DNA of 51,635 nucleotides from Devosia sp. (GCA_015234425.1 JADGNE010000013.1:1-51635), one strand, 5' to 3'. Positions 17,900-26,926 are shown, counted from the first letter of the stretch. A program made the numbers and translations. The notes: a model not told the origin generated them from the letters alone.

Positions 17900-18080
17900 G
17901 CGATCTACCCTCTCCCTCAAGGGGGAGAGGGCGAGCACCGCGAATAGGGAGGCACCGAGCCTCCCTTCTCCCCTCGAGGGAGAAGGTGGCGCACAGCGCC
18001 GGATGAGGGGGACTTTGGTAGGCGCTGTCTCATCAGTCAGCCTCCCCCCTGTGGGGAGGGTCGGGGTGGGGGGTGAGAGC
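17900..18080. repeat. Cluster of palindromic elements between rhaD and rhaI
   Basis: Three C/G-armed palindromes in a row: CCCTCTCCCTCAAGGGGGAGAGGG, then CCTTCTCCCCTCGAGGGAGAAGG with a GGCGCACAGCGCCGGATGAGGGGG tail, then CCTCCCCCCTGTGGGGAGG with a GGTCGGGGTGGGGGG tail. Each would form a hairpin in the rhaD-rhaI transcript. No ORF fills the 242-base gap. Confidence 0.7.
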
Positions 18081-18106
18081 CACAATTTTCGGGGGAGGAC
18101 CCACAA

Positions 18107-19396
18107 ATGACCGAATACATCATCGACCTATCCACGCTCGAAGCTGAAAACGCCACGCGCGTCGATGATTTGCATGCCGACTACGACTCCCTTGGCGAGC
18201 GCCTCGACCGTCGCGGCGTCTCCATCGACGCGATCAAGGACAAGGTGGCAGCCTTCTCCGTCGCCGTCCCCTCCTGGGGCGTCGGCACGGGCGGCACGCG
18301 CTTTGCCAAGTTCCCCGGCAAGGGTGAGCCGCGCGATATCTTCGACAAGATCGAAGATTGCGCCGTCATCGCCCAGCTGACCCAGGCCACGCGCACCATC
18401 TCGCTGCATATCCCGTGGGACAAGGCCGATCCGAACCGCCTCAAGCAGGCCGCCAGCCGGTTCAACCTCGGTTTTGACGCGATGAACTCGAACACCTTCT
18501 CGGACGCCAAGGGGCAGTTGCTGAGCTACAAGTTCGGCTCACTCTCCGCCTATGACAAGGCGACCCGCAACCAGGCCATCGAGCACAATCTCGAATGTAT
18601 CGAGATCGGCAAGACCATCGGTTCGAAGGCCCTCACCATCTGGATCGGCGACGGCTCCAACTTCCCCGGCCAGGTCAATTTCGCCGATCAGTTCGCCAAT
18701 TATCTCGACTCGGCCAAAACCATCTACGCCGCCCTGCCCGACGACTGGCACGTCTATACCGAACACAAGATGTACGAGCCGGCTTTCTATTCGACGGTCG
18801 TGCAGGATTGGGGCACCAATTACATGATCGCCAAGGAGCTCGGCGACAAGGCGCTCTGCCTGGTTGACCTCGGCCACCATGCGCCCAACGTCAATATCGA
18901 GATGATCGTCTCGCGCCTTGCCCAGTTCGGCAAGCTCGGCGGCTTCCACTTCAACGACAGCAAATATGGCGACGACGATCTCGACGCCGGCTCGATCGAT
19001 CCCTACCGCCTGTTCCTCGTTTTCAACGAGCTGGTCGACATCGAAAGTCGGGACGAGAATTTCCACCCGGCCCACATGCTCGACCAGAGCCACAATGTCA
19101 CCGACCCGATCGAGTCGCTGATGCTGTCGGCCTCCGACGTTCAGCGCTCCTATGCACAGGCGCTGCTGGTCGATCGCGTTTCGCTTCTGGCCGCTCAAAA
19201 TGCCAACGATGCGCTGGCCGCTACACAGGAACTGCGAAAAGCATTCCGCACCGATGTCGAGCCGATCCTCGCCATGGCGCGCCTCGAACAGGGTGGCGCC
19301 ATCGACCCGCTCGCCACCTATCGCGCCTCGGGCTATCGCGCCAAGGTTGCCGACATCCGTCCTGCTATCGAGGGTGGCTCGGGCGGCATCGTCTGA
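18107..19396 (+). CDS. rhaI: L-rhamnose isomerase, rhizobial catabolism type
   Basis: Isomerises L-rhamnose to L-rhamnulose. The 429-residue protein belongs to the rhizobial L-rhamnose isomerase family (TIGR02629-like), a TIM-barrel related to xylose isomerases and distinct from E. coli RhaA. Candidate metal ligands are in EHKMYEPAF, DLGHHAPNVNIE and GGFHFNDSKYGDDDLDAG. ATG follows a strong GGGGGAGGA site, so it can be translated efficiently despite the hairpin cluster upstream. A perfect 12-bp terminator stem follows. It is part of the pathway with rhaD; the kinase step between them is not encoded here. Confidence 0.94.
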   Translation: MTEYIIDLSTLEAENATRVDDLHADYDSLGERLDRRGVSIDAIKDKVAAFSVAVPSWGVGTGGTRFAKFPGKGEPRDIFDKIEDCAVIAQLTQATRTISLHIPWDKADPNRLKQAASRFNLGFDAMNSNTFSDAKGQLLSYKFGSLSAYDKATRNQAIEHNLECIEIGKTIGSKALTIWIGDGSNFPGQVNFADQFANYLDSAKTIYAALPDDWHVYTEHKMYEPAFYSTVVQDWGTNYMIAKELGDKALCLVDLGHHAPNVNIEMIVSRLAQFGKLGGFHFNDSKYGDDDLDAGSIDPYRLFLVFNELVDIESRDENFHPAHMLDQSHNVTDPIESLMLSASDVQRSYAQALLVDRVSLLAAQNANDALAATQELRKAFRTDVEPILAMARLEQGGAIDPLATYRASGYRAKVADIRPAIEGGSGGIV

Positions 19397-19441
19397 TCGA
19401 CTTGAACACGAGTTTCCAGCGCTCCTCCCGAGCGACGGAGG

Positions 19442-19472
19442 AAAGGCCCGGTGGTTGCACCGGGCCTTTCAC
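19442..19472 (+). terminator. Terminator after rhaI
   Basis: Perfect 12-bp stem AAAGGCCCGGTG / CACCGGGCCTTT with a GTTG loop, 45 bases after the rhaI stop. The T-run is short (CTTTC). Confidence 0.8.
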
Positions 19473-19594
19473 ATGTCCAGTAGCGCGTTTCGCGTCCGGC
19501 GGCGCTCAACGCTAACAGTCTGCTAACCAACTCCCCGCTCTGCTCACCAGACGCGGACACTTGAGCTTTTGCCGCCATGACCTAAAAAGGGCCC

Positions 19595-20068
19595 ATGTCG
19601 AAAACAACACCTGCCACCCTGGCTCTCGGCAAGGCCAATGTCGCCTTTACCCTCGCCACCTATGAGTACGACCCCAACGCCGAGCGCGTGGGGTTGCAAG
19701 CTGCTGAATCCATGGGGGTTTCGCCCGACCAGGTCTTCAAGACGCTGATGGCCGAGCTCGACGGCAAGCCGATCTGCGCCATCGTCCCCTCCGACGAGGA
19801 GGTGAATATGAAAAAGCTCGCAGCGGCGCTGGGCGGCAAGTCGGCCCATATGATGAAGCCCGCCGACGCCGAACGTCTCACGGGCTATAAAGTGGGCGGA
19901 ATCAGTCCCTTGGGCCAGCGCAAGGCGGTGCCGACTGCCCTCGACGAACTCGCGACCCTGCACGAGGAAATCTTCATCAACGGCGGCCAGCGCGGTCTTC
20001 AGATCCGCATCCGTCCGGATGATCTCGTCGCCGCACTCAAGTGTACGCTGGCCGACCTCGTTCGATAA
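19595..20068 (+). CDS. ybaK: Cys-tRNA(Pro)/Cys-tRNA(Cys) deacylase, YbaK/EbsC family
   Basis: A 157-residue editing enzyme that hydrolyses mischarged Cys-tRNA(Pro) in the cytoplasm. The YbaK fold is clear: FTLATYEYDPNA, QVFKTLMAELDGKPICAIVPSDEEVNMKKLAAALGGKSAHM, with the catalytic Lys expected in VFKTL, then TGYKVGGISPLGQRKAVPT and the C-terminal INGGQRGLQIRI. Length matches the family (about 155-160). It is a single gene between terminators, with ribosome site aaaaaggg before ATG. Confidence 0.94.
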   Translation: MSKTTPATLALGKANVAFTLATYEYDPNAERVGLQAAESMGVSPDQVFKTLMAELDGKPICAIVPSDEEVNMKKLAAALGGKSAHMMKPADAERLTGYKVGGISPLGQRKAVPTALDELATLHEEIFINGGQRGLQIRIRPDDLVAALKCTLADLVR

Positions 20069-20086
20069 CCAGGCCCCAGAAACGAC

Positions 20087-20112
20087 AAAAGGCGCCCGGG
20101 TGGACGCCTTCA
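20087..20112. terminator. Bidirectional terminator-like hairpin
   Basis: A 6-bp stem AAGGCG / CGCCTT around a 10-base loop, preceded by AAAA and located between the convergent ybaK and DUF1127 genes. Weak but well placed. Confidence 0.45.
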
Positions 20113-20140
20113 TCGAACATTTCGTCGGCTTGCCTAGATA

Positions 20141-20287
20141 TTAGGCAGTGTAGGTGCCGCGTGCGATCGAACGGATGTCGCTGCGAGTGATGCCGAGGTC
20201 GTTAAGCTGACGGCTGTCGAGCGAGTTGAGTTCACGCAGCGTGCGCTGGTAGCGAGCGAAATCGGCGATTTTCTTTGCGATGTTCAT
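20141..20287 (-). CDS. DUF1127 small protein
   Basis: A 48-residue protein: MNIAKKIADFARYQRT, then the DUF1127 core RELNSLDSRQLNDLGITRSDIRSIARG. Short DUF1127 proteins are abundant in alphaproteobacteria and, in Agrobacterium and Rhodobacter, have been tied to RNA turnover and to stress and phosphate responses. ATG follows AAGGGGAAC. An upstream in-frame Met 24 codons earlier gives an N-terminus unlike the family and was not used. Function here is unknown. Confidence 0.9.
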   Translation of the reverse strand: MNIAKKIADFARYQRTLRELNSLDSRQLNDLGITRSDIRSIARGTYTA

Positions 20288-20435
20288 TTCAGTTCCCCTT
20301 CGTTTGATGACCTCTATGTAGACCAAGGTCGTAGTGATTAGTAGGTAGCCTTCCTGCACATCCGTTATGCACTCAGTGCAACTGAAAGAGGCATATGGTT
20401 CACAAGAGGTTCACGCCACGCATGGCGTAAACGCA

Positions 20436-20467
20436 CAAAAAAGGGCCGAGCACGCGGCTCGACCCTT
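20436..20467 (-). terminator. Terminator of the cydABX operon
   Basis: On the minus strand, AAGGGTCGAGCC and GGCTCGGCCCTT form an 11-bp stem with one mismatch, followed directly by TTTTTT. It starts 25 bases after the cydX stop. A classic rho-independent terminator. Confidence 0.88.
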
Positions 20468-20491
20468 CTGTTTGCAGCTTTGAGCTATGCG

Positions 20492-20629
20492 TCAGTTGAT
20501 GACGCGCGTCGGCTCCCTGCCCTCTTCGCGCGCAACCCGACGGTCCTCGCGCAACTCAAACCACATCGCGTTGAGGATGCCGAAGGCGCAAGCCAGGCTG
20601 ACCCCGAGGATCCAAGCGAAATACCACAT
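20492..20629 (-). CDS. cydX: Cytochrome bd oxidase small subunit CydX
   Basis: A 45-residue single-span membrane protein. Residues 1-25 match the CydX signature: MWYFAWILGVSLACAFGILN followed by AMWFE; a charged tail follows (REDRR, REEGREP). CydX binds CydA and stabilises the haem groups of the bd-I oxidase. It starts 10 bases after the cydB stop with AAGGAGAAGG before ATG, and the operon terminator follows it. It is short enough to be missed by gene callers. Confidence 0.93.
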   Translation of the reverse strand: MWYFAWILGVSLACAFGILNAMWFELREDRRVAREEGREPTRVIN

Positions 20630-20639
20630 TGCCTTCTCC

Positions 20640-21785
20640 TTAATACGCGTTGGGGTTCTTGTTGAGGCTCTCGGTCGACACCGTGCCGCGCATCACCCGG
20701 AACACCCAGGCGGTGTAGAGCAGGATGATCGGCAGGAAGACGATCGTTGCCAGCAGCATGATGAACAGTGTCAGGTGGCTCGAGGAGGCATCCCAAAGCG
20801 TCAGCCCGGCTTCCGGCATGGTCGAGGACGGCAGGAAGAACGGGAAGATCGACAGGCCCGCCGTGGCGACAATGCCGAAGATGCCGGCACCGGCCGCCAG
20901 ATAGGCGGTCCACTTCCAGCCCGAGCGCAGACCAAGCACGGCGACAACCATCCCAAGGAGGCCGATCACCGGCGCGGCGATCATCCAGGGATAGGTGGCG
21001 TAATTGCTCAGCCAACCGCCCTGCACCAGTTCCACGGTCTTTGACAGCGGATTGATCGGAGCATTCGGATCGATGACGCTGGTCACCACATAGCCGTTCA
21101 TCGTCGAGACCCAGAAGCCGCCGAGGACAAAGAGCACGATGGTGGCAAGACCAGTCCAGGTACCGAAGCGACGGGCCCGCTCGGCCATCACGCCTTCGGT
21201 ACGACCCACGATCAGCGTTGCGCCGAGCGTTGCGATCATGCCGACACTGACGAGGCCGGCCAGCAGGGCAAACGGCATCAGCAGCTGGAAGAAGTTGCCG
21301 GTGTAGAAGATGCGCATCGAGTTGTCGAAGTGGAACGGCGCACCCAGCAGCACATTGCCCACGGCGACGCCCATGATCAGCGAGGGCACAAAGCCGCCGA
21401 CGAACAGGGCCCAGTCCCAGGTCTGGCGCCAGCGTGGATCATTGACCTTGCCGCGGAACTTGAAGCCCACGGGCCGCAGGATCAGCGCCAGGAGAATGAC
21501 CATCATGGCGAGGTAGAAGCCGGAGAAGCTGACGGCATAAAGCGGTGGGAAGGCGGCAAAGATGGCGCCGCCGCCAAGGATCAACCAGACCTGGTTTCCT
21601 TCCCAGGTCGGGCCGACAAGGTTGAGCAGCACGCGCCGTTCGTCGTCAGTGCGGGCGACGAAAGGCAGAAGCGTTCCCACGCCGAGGTCGCGACCACCCA
21701 TGATGGCGAAGCCGATCAGCAGGACGCCGAGCAGAAGCCACCAGATCAGCCGGAGCGTTTCATAGTCGAGGGGAATGGTGCTCAC
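20640..21785 (-). CDS. cydB: Cytochrome bd ubiquinol oxidase subunit II
   Basis: A 381-residue inner-membrane protein of about eight to nine helices that pairs with CydA. It begins IPLDYETLRLIWWLLLGVLLIGFAIMGG, with GVGTLLPFVARTDDERRVLLNLVGPTWEGNQVWLILGGG, the conserved CydB opening. The start codon is GTG and overlaps the cydA stop (GTGA), so the two are translationally coupled. Length agrees with E. coli CydB (379). The set cydA-cydB-cydX matches the bd-I clade rather than the cyanide-insensitive CIO type. Confidence 0.95.
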   Translation of the reverse strand: MSTIPLDYETLRLIWWLLLGVLLIGFAIMGGRDLGVGTLLPFVARTDDERRVLLNLVGPTWEGNQVWLILGGGAIFAAFPPLYAVSFSGFYLAMMVILLALILRPVGFKFRGKVNDPRWRQTWDWALFVGGFVPSLIMGVAVGNVLLGAPFHFDNSMRIFYTGNFFQLLMPFALLAGLVSVGMIATLGATLIVGRTEGVMAERARRFGTWTGLATIVLFVLGGFWVSTMNGYVVTSVIDPNAPINPLSKTVELVQGGWLSNYATYPWMIAAPVIGLLGMVVAVLGLRSGWKWTAYLAAGAGIFGIVATAGLSIFPFFLPSSTMPEAGLTLWDASSSHLTLFIMLLATIVFLPIILLYTAWVFRVMRGTVSTESLNKNPNAY

Positions 21786-23380
21786 GATCCGAGCTCCTGG
21801 GTAGCAGGCGTTGCAGGAAGGGTGGCAATGACGAAGTCTTCGTCATCATCCCTGGAGGCAATCACAGTGTCCTTAGGACCGGCCTTGATCACCCGAACCA
21901 TGAGGATGACCATGATGACGAACAGGACCGTGTAGAGGAGCACGAAGAAGCTCAGCGACAGGATCAGTTCGAGAACCGACAGGCTCGATGCCGCAAGGAA
22001 GGTCGGCAGCACGCCTTCCACCGCCCAGGGCTGTCGCCCGAACTCGGCGATGAACCAACCGGCTTCGATGGCGATCCATGGCGTCGGCAGGAGGAAGAAG
22101 GTGAACCACAGCAGCGGCTTGTTGGTGTCGATCCAGCCGCGCGAGGCGCGATAGAACCACAGGGCGAAGAAGGCGATATAGAAGAAGCCCAGACCCATCA
22201 TGATGCGGAAGGTCCAGAACAGCGGCCAGACACCAGGGACAGTGTCGAGCGCCGCCTGGGCGATTTCCGCGTCAGTGGCGTTCTGCACGTCTTCGCGATA
22301 GCGCTTCAGGAGCAGGCCATAGCCAAGATCCTGCCAGACCTCATCGAACACGGCCCGCGCTTCGGCATTGCTGCCATCGGCACGGATCTGCTCGAGGGCC
22401 TCGTAGGCCACCATGCCGACGCGGATGCGATCTTCAGCACGCGCGACCAGCTCATTGATGCCCGGCAGCTCCTTGTCGAAAGAGCGCGTGGTGATCAGGC
22501 CACCAACCCACGGCACCGAGATGTTGAAGCCAGGCTCGCCGTTCTCGCCGGGGAAAGCCACGATGCTCCAGGGCGCCGGGGCCGCCTCGGTGTGATACAT
22601 GGCCTCGAGGGCCGCGATCTTCATCTTCTGGTGTTCGGTCGCGACATAGCCGCTCTCGTCACCGAGCACGACAACCGACAGGGCCGATGCCAGACCGAAG
22701 CTGGCCGCAACCACGGCCGAGCGCTTGGCCAGCTCGATGTGCTTGCCCTTGGCGAGAAAGAACGCCGAAATCGCAAGGATGAATACAGCGCCGCAGAGGT
22801 AGCCGGCGCTCACCGTATGCACGAACTTTGCCTGTGCAACCGGGTTGAAGATCACCGCCATGAAGTCGGTGATTTCCATGCGCATCGTGTCGGGGTTGAA
22901 CTTGGCGCCGACCGGGTTCTGCATCCAGCCATTGGCGACGAGGATCCAGAGCGCCGAGAAGTTTGCGCCCAGCGCCGTCAGCCAGGTCACCACCAGGTGG
23001 CCGACCTTGCTCAGCCTGTCCCAACCAAAGAAGAACAGACCGATGAAAGTCGCCTCGAGGAAGAACGCCATCAGGCCTTCGATGGCCAGGGGCGCGCCAA
23101 AAATGTCGCCGACATAGTGGCTATAGTAGCTCCAGTTCATGCCGAACTGGAATTCCATGACGATGCCGGTCGCAACGCCCATGGCGAAGTTGATGCCGAA
23201 CAGCGTGCCCCAGAACAGGGTCGCTTTGCGCCAGATCTGGCGCCCGGTCATGACATAGACGCTTTCCATGATGGCCATCATGAAACTGAGGCCAAGCGTC
23301 AATGGCACGAAGATGAAATGGTACATCGCGGTGGCGGCAAATTGCCATCGCGATAGCTCGACGACAGTCATGTCGATCAT
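21782..23380 (-). CDS. cydA: Cytochrome bd ubiquinol oxidase subunit I
   Basis: Catalytic subunit of the high-affinity quinol oxidase that reduces oxygen to water in the inner membrane. The 532 residues include VELSRWQFAATAMYHFIFVPLTLG with His21 as the axial ligand for the high-spin haem, ILVANGWMQNPVGA, and the GRQPWAVEGVLPT quinol-oxidase signature. A long Q-loop is present (residues about 250-390), as in E. coli CydA. The start at 23380 has AAAGAG upstream; a Met three codons later is the alternative. The promoter region is shared with cydD and contains a perfect FNR box, so induction at low oxygen is expected. Confidence 0.96.
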   Translation of the reverse strand: MIDMTVVELSRWQFAATAMYHFIFVPLTLGLSFMMAIMESVYVMTGRQIWRKATLFWGTLFGINFAMGVATGIVMEFQFGMNWSYYSHYVGDIFGAPLAIEGLMAFFLEATFIGLFFFGWDRLSKVGHLVVTWLTALGANFSALWILVANGWMQNPVGAKFNPDTMRMEITDFMAVIFNPVAQAKFVHTVSAGYLCGAVFILAISAFFLAKGKHIELAKRSAVVAASFGLASALSVVVLGDESGYVATEHQKMKIAALEAMYHTEAAPAPWSIVAFPGENGEPGFNISVPWVGGLITTRSFDKELPGINELVARAEDRIRVGMVAYEALEQIRADGSNAEARAVFDEVWQDLGYGLLLKRYREDVQNATDAEIAQAALDTVPGVWPLFWTFRIMMGLGFFYIAFFALWFYRASRGWIDTNKPLLWFTFFLLPTPWIAIEAGWFIAEFGRQPWAVEGVLPTFLAASSLSVLELILSLSFFVLLYTVLFVIMVILMVRVIKAGPKDTVIASRDDDEDFVIATLPATPATQELGS

Positions 23381-23460
23381 GGTGCTCTTTGGCCCCTATG
23401 CTTTACCGATGGCCCCAGGCCACCCTTACTTGCCTATGCCACCTTGGGGCGGATTTGGCC

Positions 23461-23474
23461 TTGATCCAGATCAA
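23461..23474. promoter_or_regulatory. FNR/FixK-type box (TTGATCCAGATCAA)
   Basis: A perfect inverted repeat TTGAT-N4-ATCAA, the consensus for FNR, FnrN and FixK proteins. It lies between the divergent cydA (81 bases away) and cydD (82 bases away) starts, so one site could serve both directions. A CX2CX7C FNR-type regulator gene lies 3.5 kb away in the same cluster. Confidence 0.85.
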
Positions 23475-23555
23475 GGACCCTTGCGTTCAAGCCGCATAAG
23501 GTGCCAATCGAGGCTGCCAACATTCTACGACCTTATATCCAGCAGATCATCACGC

Positions 23556-25277
23556 GTGACACCTGAAGAAAAAGCAGCCGGCAAAGCCCTCTCTCGCCTA
23601 CAAAAGCACGGGGCGCAAACACTCTGGCTGGCGATCGCGGCCCCGCTTCTGGGCGGATTTCTCCTTGTGTGGCAGGCCTGGGAACTGGCCAGCGTGCTCG
23701 GCCGCGCCATTGAGGGCGGCGAAGCGCCGCAGGCTTTGCTCCCAGGAATCGGACTGGTACTGGCACTTTTGATCACGCGCGCGGGCCTGTCGGCTCTCGG
23801 CGACTGGCTCGGCTCGCTCGGCGCCGAAGCGATCAAGCTCAAACTGCGCGAACTTCTGTTCACCGGCCTCCTCTCGCGCTCGCCGCGGCAGGGCGATGCC
23901 GCCTCCTCTGGCGCCGCCACCGCCGCCATTGTCGATCAGGTCGAGGCGATTGACGCCTATTATGCGCGCTACCTGCCCGCCTCCGCGCAGGCCGCGCTGC
24001 TGCCGCTCGTCTTCGGCGCCATCATTCTCCCGCTCGATTGGGTCGCTGGCGTTCTCTTCATCGTCACCGCACCGCTGATTCCGCTGTTCATGGCACTCGT
24101 CGGCTGGGGCGCGCAAAAGGCCAGCGATCATCAGGCGCAGGCGCTGACCCGCCTCTCCGGCCGCTTCGGAGACCGCCTCCGGGGTCTTGTGACCCTAAAA
24201 CTCTTCGGCCGCGCCGAGGCGGAGACCGAAGCCATCGTTGCCGCCAGCGACGCCCTGCGCCAGCGCACACTCAAAGTGCTGCGCATCGCCTTCCTCTCTT
24301 CGGCCGTGCTCGAATTCTTCGCCGCGCTTGGCGTCGCCGGCGTGGCGCTCTACCTCGGCCTCACCTTCATCGAATTCCTCAATCTCCGCTCCAGCCCGCT
24401 GAACCTGCACATCGCGGTGTTCCTGCTGCTGATGGCGCCCGAGGTCTATAATCCGCTGCGCCTCCTCGCCTCCCACTATCATGACCGTGCAGCCGCCAAG
24501 GCGGCCCACGTGGAGATCGAGCGCCAGCTCGGCGAACTGCCCGAAGCAGCGGCAAAGCTGTCGGATGTGGCGCCCCGCTCCGGCCCGGCCATAGCCATCG
24601 CCTTTGAAAATCTCTCCCTGCGCACGCCGGACCGGCAGAAAATCGTGCTGCATGATGTCGGCCTCGACATTGCCGCCGGCGCGCATGTGGCGCTGCTCGG
24701 CCCGAGCGGGGAGGGCAAGACGACGCTGCTCGAAGCCATCGCGGCTCTGCGCACCCATGACGGGCAGATCCGCCTTGAGGGCAAGCTGCTGGCCGACTGG
24801 CCTGAAGCGGATCTGCGCGCCCGCACCTTCCTGCTTACGCAGAAGCCGCGCCTTATCCACGCCAGCATTGCCGACAACATCGCGCTGGCCCGCCCCGGCG
24901 CCAGCCGCAGCGAAATCGAGCAGGCCGCTGAATTGGCGTTCGTCACGCCCTTTGCCGATGCCCTGGCTGACGGGCTCGATACAATGATCAGCGAAGACGG
25001 CCTCGGTCTCTCCGGCGGCCAGGCCCAGCGCGTGGCGCTCGCCCGCGTGTTCCTCCGCGATGCCGGGCTCATCCTGCTCGACGAGCCGACCGCCCATCTC
25101 GACCCGGCGCTCGAAGGCGAGATCATCGACAATATCATCGCCTATGCGCGCGGCCGGACCCTTGTGGTCTCCACCCATTCCGCCGCCGTCGCTGCCCGCC
25201 TCGACAAGGCATGGCGCATTGCCGGGGAAAGCCTCCTCCCCGTCGCCATTCCCGCCAAGAAGAAAGGCGCAGCATGA
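23556..25277 (+). CDS. cydD: ABC transporter CydD (cytochrome bd assembly)
   Basis: A 573-residue fused membrane/ATPase half-transporter. Residues 20-310 are the six-helix membrane domain; residues 350-560 are the ATPase, with Walker A GPSGEGKTT, signature LSGGQAQRVALAR and Walker B LILLDEPTAHLD. With CydC it exports reduced thiols (glutathione, cysteine in E. coli) and is needed for haem insertion in cytochrome bd. I chose a GTG start (MTPEEKAAG) close to the expected N-terminus; there is no strong ribosome site, so this start is uncertain. It overlaps cydC by ATGA and shares the intergenic FNR box with cydA. Confidence 0.92.
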   Translation: MTPEEKAAGKALSRLQKHGAQTLWLAIAAPLLGGFLLVWQAWELASVLGRAIEGGEAPQALLPGIGLVLALLITRAGLSALGDWLGSLGAEAIKLKLRELLFTGLLSRSPRQGDAASSGAATAAIVDQVEAIDAYYARYLPASAQAALLPLVFGAIILPLDWVAGVLFIVTAPLIPLFMALVGWGAQKASDHQAQALTRLSGRFGDRLRGLVTLKLFGRAEAETEAIVAASDALRQRTLKVLRIAFLSSAVLEFFAALGVAGVALYLGLTFIEFLNLRSSPLNLHIAVFLLLMAPEVYNPLRLLASHYHDRAAAKAAHVEIERQLGELPEAAAKLSDVAPRSGPAIAIAFENLSLRTPDRQKIVLHDVGLDIAAGAHVALLGPSGEGKTTLLEAIAALRTHDGQIRLEGKLLADWPEADLRARTFLLTQKPRLIHASIADNIALARPGASRSEIEQAAELAFVTPFADALADGLDTMISEDGLGLSGGQAQRVALARVFLRDAGLILLDEPTAHLDPALEGEIIDNIIAYARGRTLVVSTHSAAVAARLDKAWRIAGESLLPVAIPAKKKGAA

Positions 25278-26926
25278 ACGCGCTCGAAAAACTGGCCCCG
25301 CTCTTCCGCCGCCGCACCGGGGCCATGGCCCTCGCGCTGATCCTGGCGCTGATCACCCTCGCCTCGGGCGTTGCCCTCCTTGGCACCTCCGGCTGGTTCA
25401 TTACCGCCACCGCGCTCACCAGCGCCGGTCTCGCCTTCAATCTCTTCGTGCCGTCTTCGTTGGTGCGCGCCTTCTCCTTCATCCGCATTCTCTCGCGCTA
25501 TGGCGAGCGCCTCGTCGGCCACAATGCGACGCTGAAGCTGCTGTCCGATCTGCGCGGCTGGCTGTTCGCGGCGCTGTTCCCGCGCCTTCCCCTCAGCGAT
25601 CGCTCGATCCGCCACGGCGATCTCGTCAGCCGCCTCACCGCTGACGTCGACGCGCTGGACACGGCCTTCCTCGTCGCCATCGGCCCGCTGCTCGGCGCCA
25701 TCTTTGTCGGCATCGGCGTCACCGGTGTTCTCGCCTGGCTGCTGCCCGGCGCGGCAATCGTCTATGGTCTCGCCGTGCTGGGCGCCGTCCTTGTCGTCCC
25801 GGCATTGCTCGTCATTGCCGCCCGTTCCACCGGCCGCCAGGTCGTCGCCGCCTCGGCCGAAGCCCGGATCAGCGTCTATGACGCCGTCGCCGGCCACGCC
25901 GATCTCACCCTCCTTGGCGCCCTCGGCACCACCGTCGAGCGCTTTTCCAGCGCCATGTCGGATCTGCGCAAGCTCCGGCTCAACATGGTCGCGCTCACTG
26001 CCTGCGCCGGGTTCGCGGTGCAAGTCCTCGCCGCCATTGCGCTGATCGGCACGCTCTGGGCCGGTGTCACCGCCCATGCCGCCGGCACGCTCGATCCCGC
26101 GGTCATGGTGGCGCTGCTGCTCGCGGTTCTCGGCAGCTTTGAAGCCACCTCCGCCATCGTCCGCAGCGTCGGCAAGGCCGTCAGCGCCCTCGCCGCAGCC
26201 GAGCGCCTCAATGCCCTCGCCAGCCTGCCCGTGGCCGATGTCGAGCCTTCAGAACCCAAGGCGCTGACCTCGGACAATGCCATCGCCTTCAACAACGTCA
26301 CCTTCGGCTATGTGCCCGAAGCGCCCGTCGTCTCCGGCGTATCGCTCTCTGTTGCCGCCGGAGAACGCGTCGCCGTCTCCGGCCCGAGCGGCGGTGGCAA
26401 GTCCACGCTGCTGCGGCTGCTGCTGCGCCTCCACCGCCCGCAATCGGGCGAGATCACCATCGGTGGCGTCTCCATCGCCGACATCGACAGCGCCCAGTTG
26501 CATGGGCGCATCTCCCTCCTCAGCCAGGACAGCCCCGTGTTCATCGACAGCGTGCGCAGCAATCTGCTCATCGCCCGGATCGACGCCACCGAGGATGAAC
26601 TCTGGCAGGCTCTCGACGCCGCATGGCTGGGTGAATTCGTGCGCGCCCTGCCCAAGGGTCTCGATACGCCCGTCGGCGAAGCGGGCCGCACCCTCTCGGC
26701 CGGTCAGATGCGCCGGCTGTGCCTCGCGCGCACCCTGCTCTCAAACGCCCCGATCATTCTCCTGGACGAGCCGACCAACGCGCTCGATCGCGCCACCGAG
26801 ATCGCGTTCTTCGAAACCCTGGCCGAAGCCACCAAGGGCAAGACCGTGCTGATGGTCACGCATGCCGCGATCCCCGAAGGGACCATGGACCGCATCGTTA
26901 CCCTGCGCGACGGCCGGCTGGGCTAA
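25274..26926 (+). CDS. cydC: ABC transporter CydC (cytochrome bd assembly)
   Basis: A 550-residue partner of CydD. The membrane domain spans residues 15-310; the ATPase domain has Walker A GPSGGGKSTLL near residue 370 and Walker B IILLDEPTNALD. The ABC signature reads LSAGQMRRL rather than LSGGQ, a conservative Gly-to-Ala change. ATG overlaps the cydD stop. It ends 4 bases before the stop of the convergent fnr gene. Function: the heterodimeric CydDC thiol exporter needed for cytochrome bd maturation. Confidence 0.93.
   Translation: MNALEKLAPLFRRRTGAMALALILALITLASGVALLGTSGWFITATALTSAGLAFNLFVPSSLVRAFSFIRILSRYGERLVGHNATLKLLSDLRGWLFAALFPRLPLSDRSIRHGDLVSRLTADVDALDTAFLVAIGPLLGAIFVGIGVTGVLAWLLPGAAIVYGLAVLGAVLVVPALLVIAARSTGRQVVAASAEARISVYDAVAGHADLTLLGALGTTVERFSSAMSDLRKLRLNMVALTACAGFAVQVLAAIALIGTLWAGVTAHAAGTLDPAVMVALLLAVLGSFEATSAIVRSVGKAVSALAAAERLNALASLPVADVEPSEPKALTSDNAIAFNNVTFGYVPEAPVVSGVSLSVAAGERVAVSGPSGGGKSTLLRLLLRLHRPQSGEITIGGVSIADIDSAQLHGRISLLSQDSPVFIDSVRSNLLIARIDATEDELWQALDAAWLGEFVRALPKGLDTPVGEAGRTLSAGQMRRLCLARTLLSNAPIILLDEPTNALDRATEIAFFETLAEATKGKTVLMVTHAAIPEGTMDRIVTLRDGRLG

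Noticed and set aside
17900..18080. CRISPR-like array
   Set aside because: The repeats are palindromes of different length with no regular spacers and no cas genes nearby.
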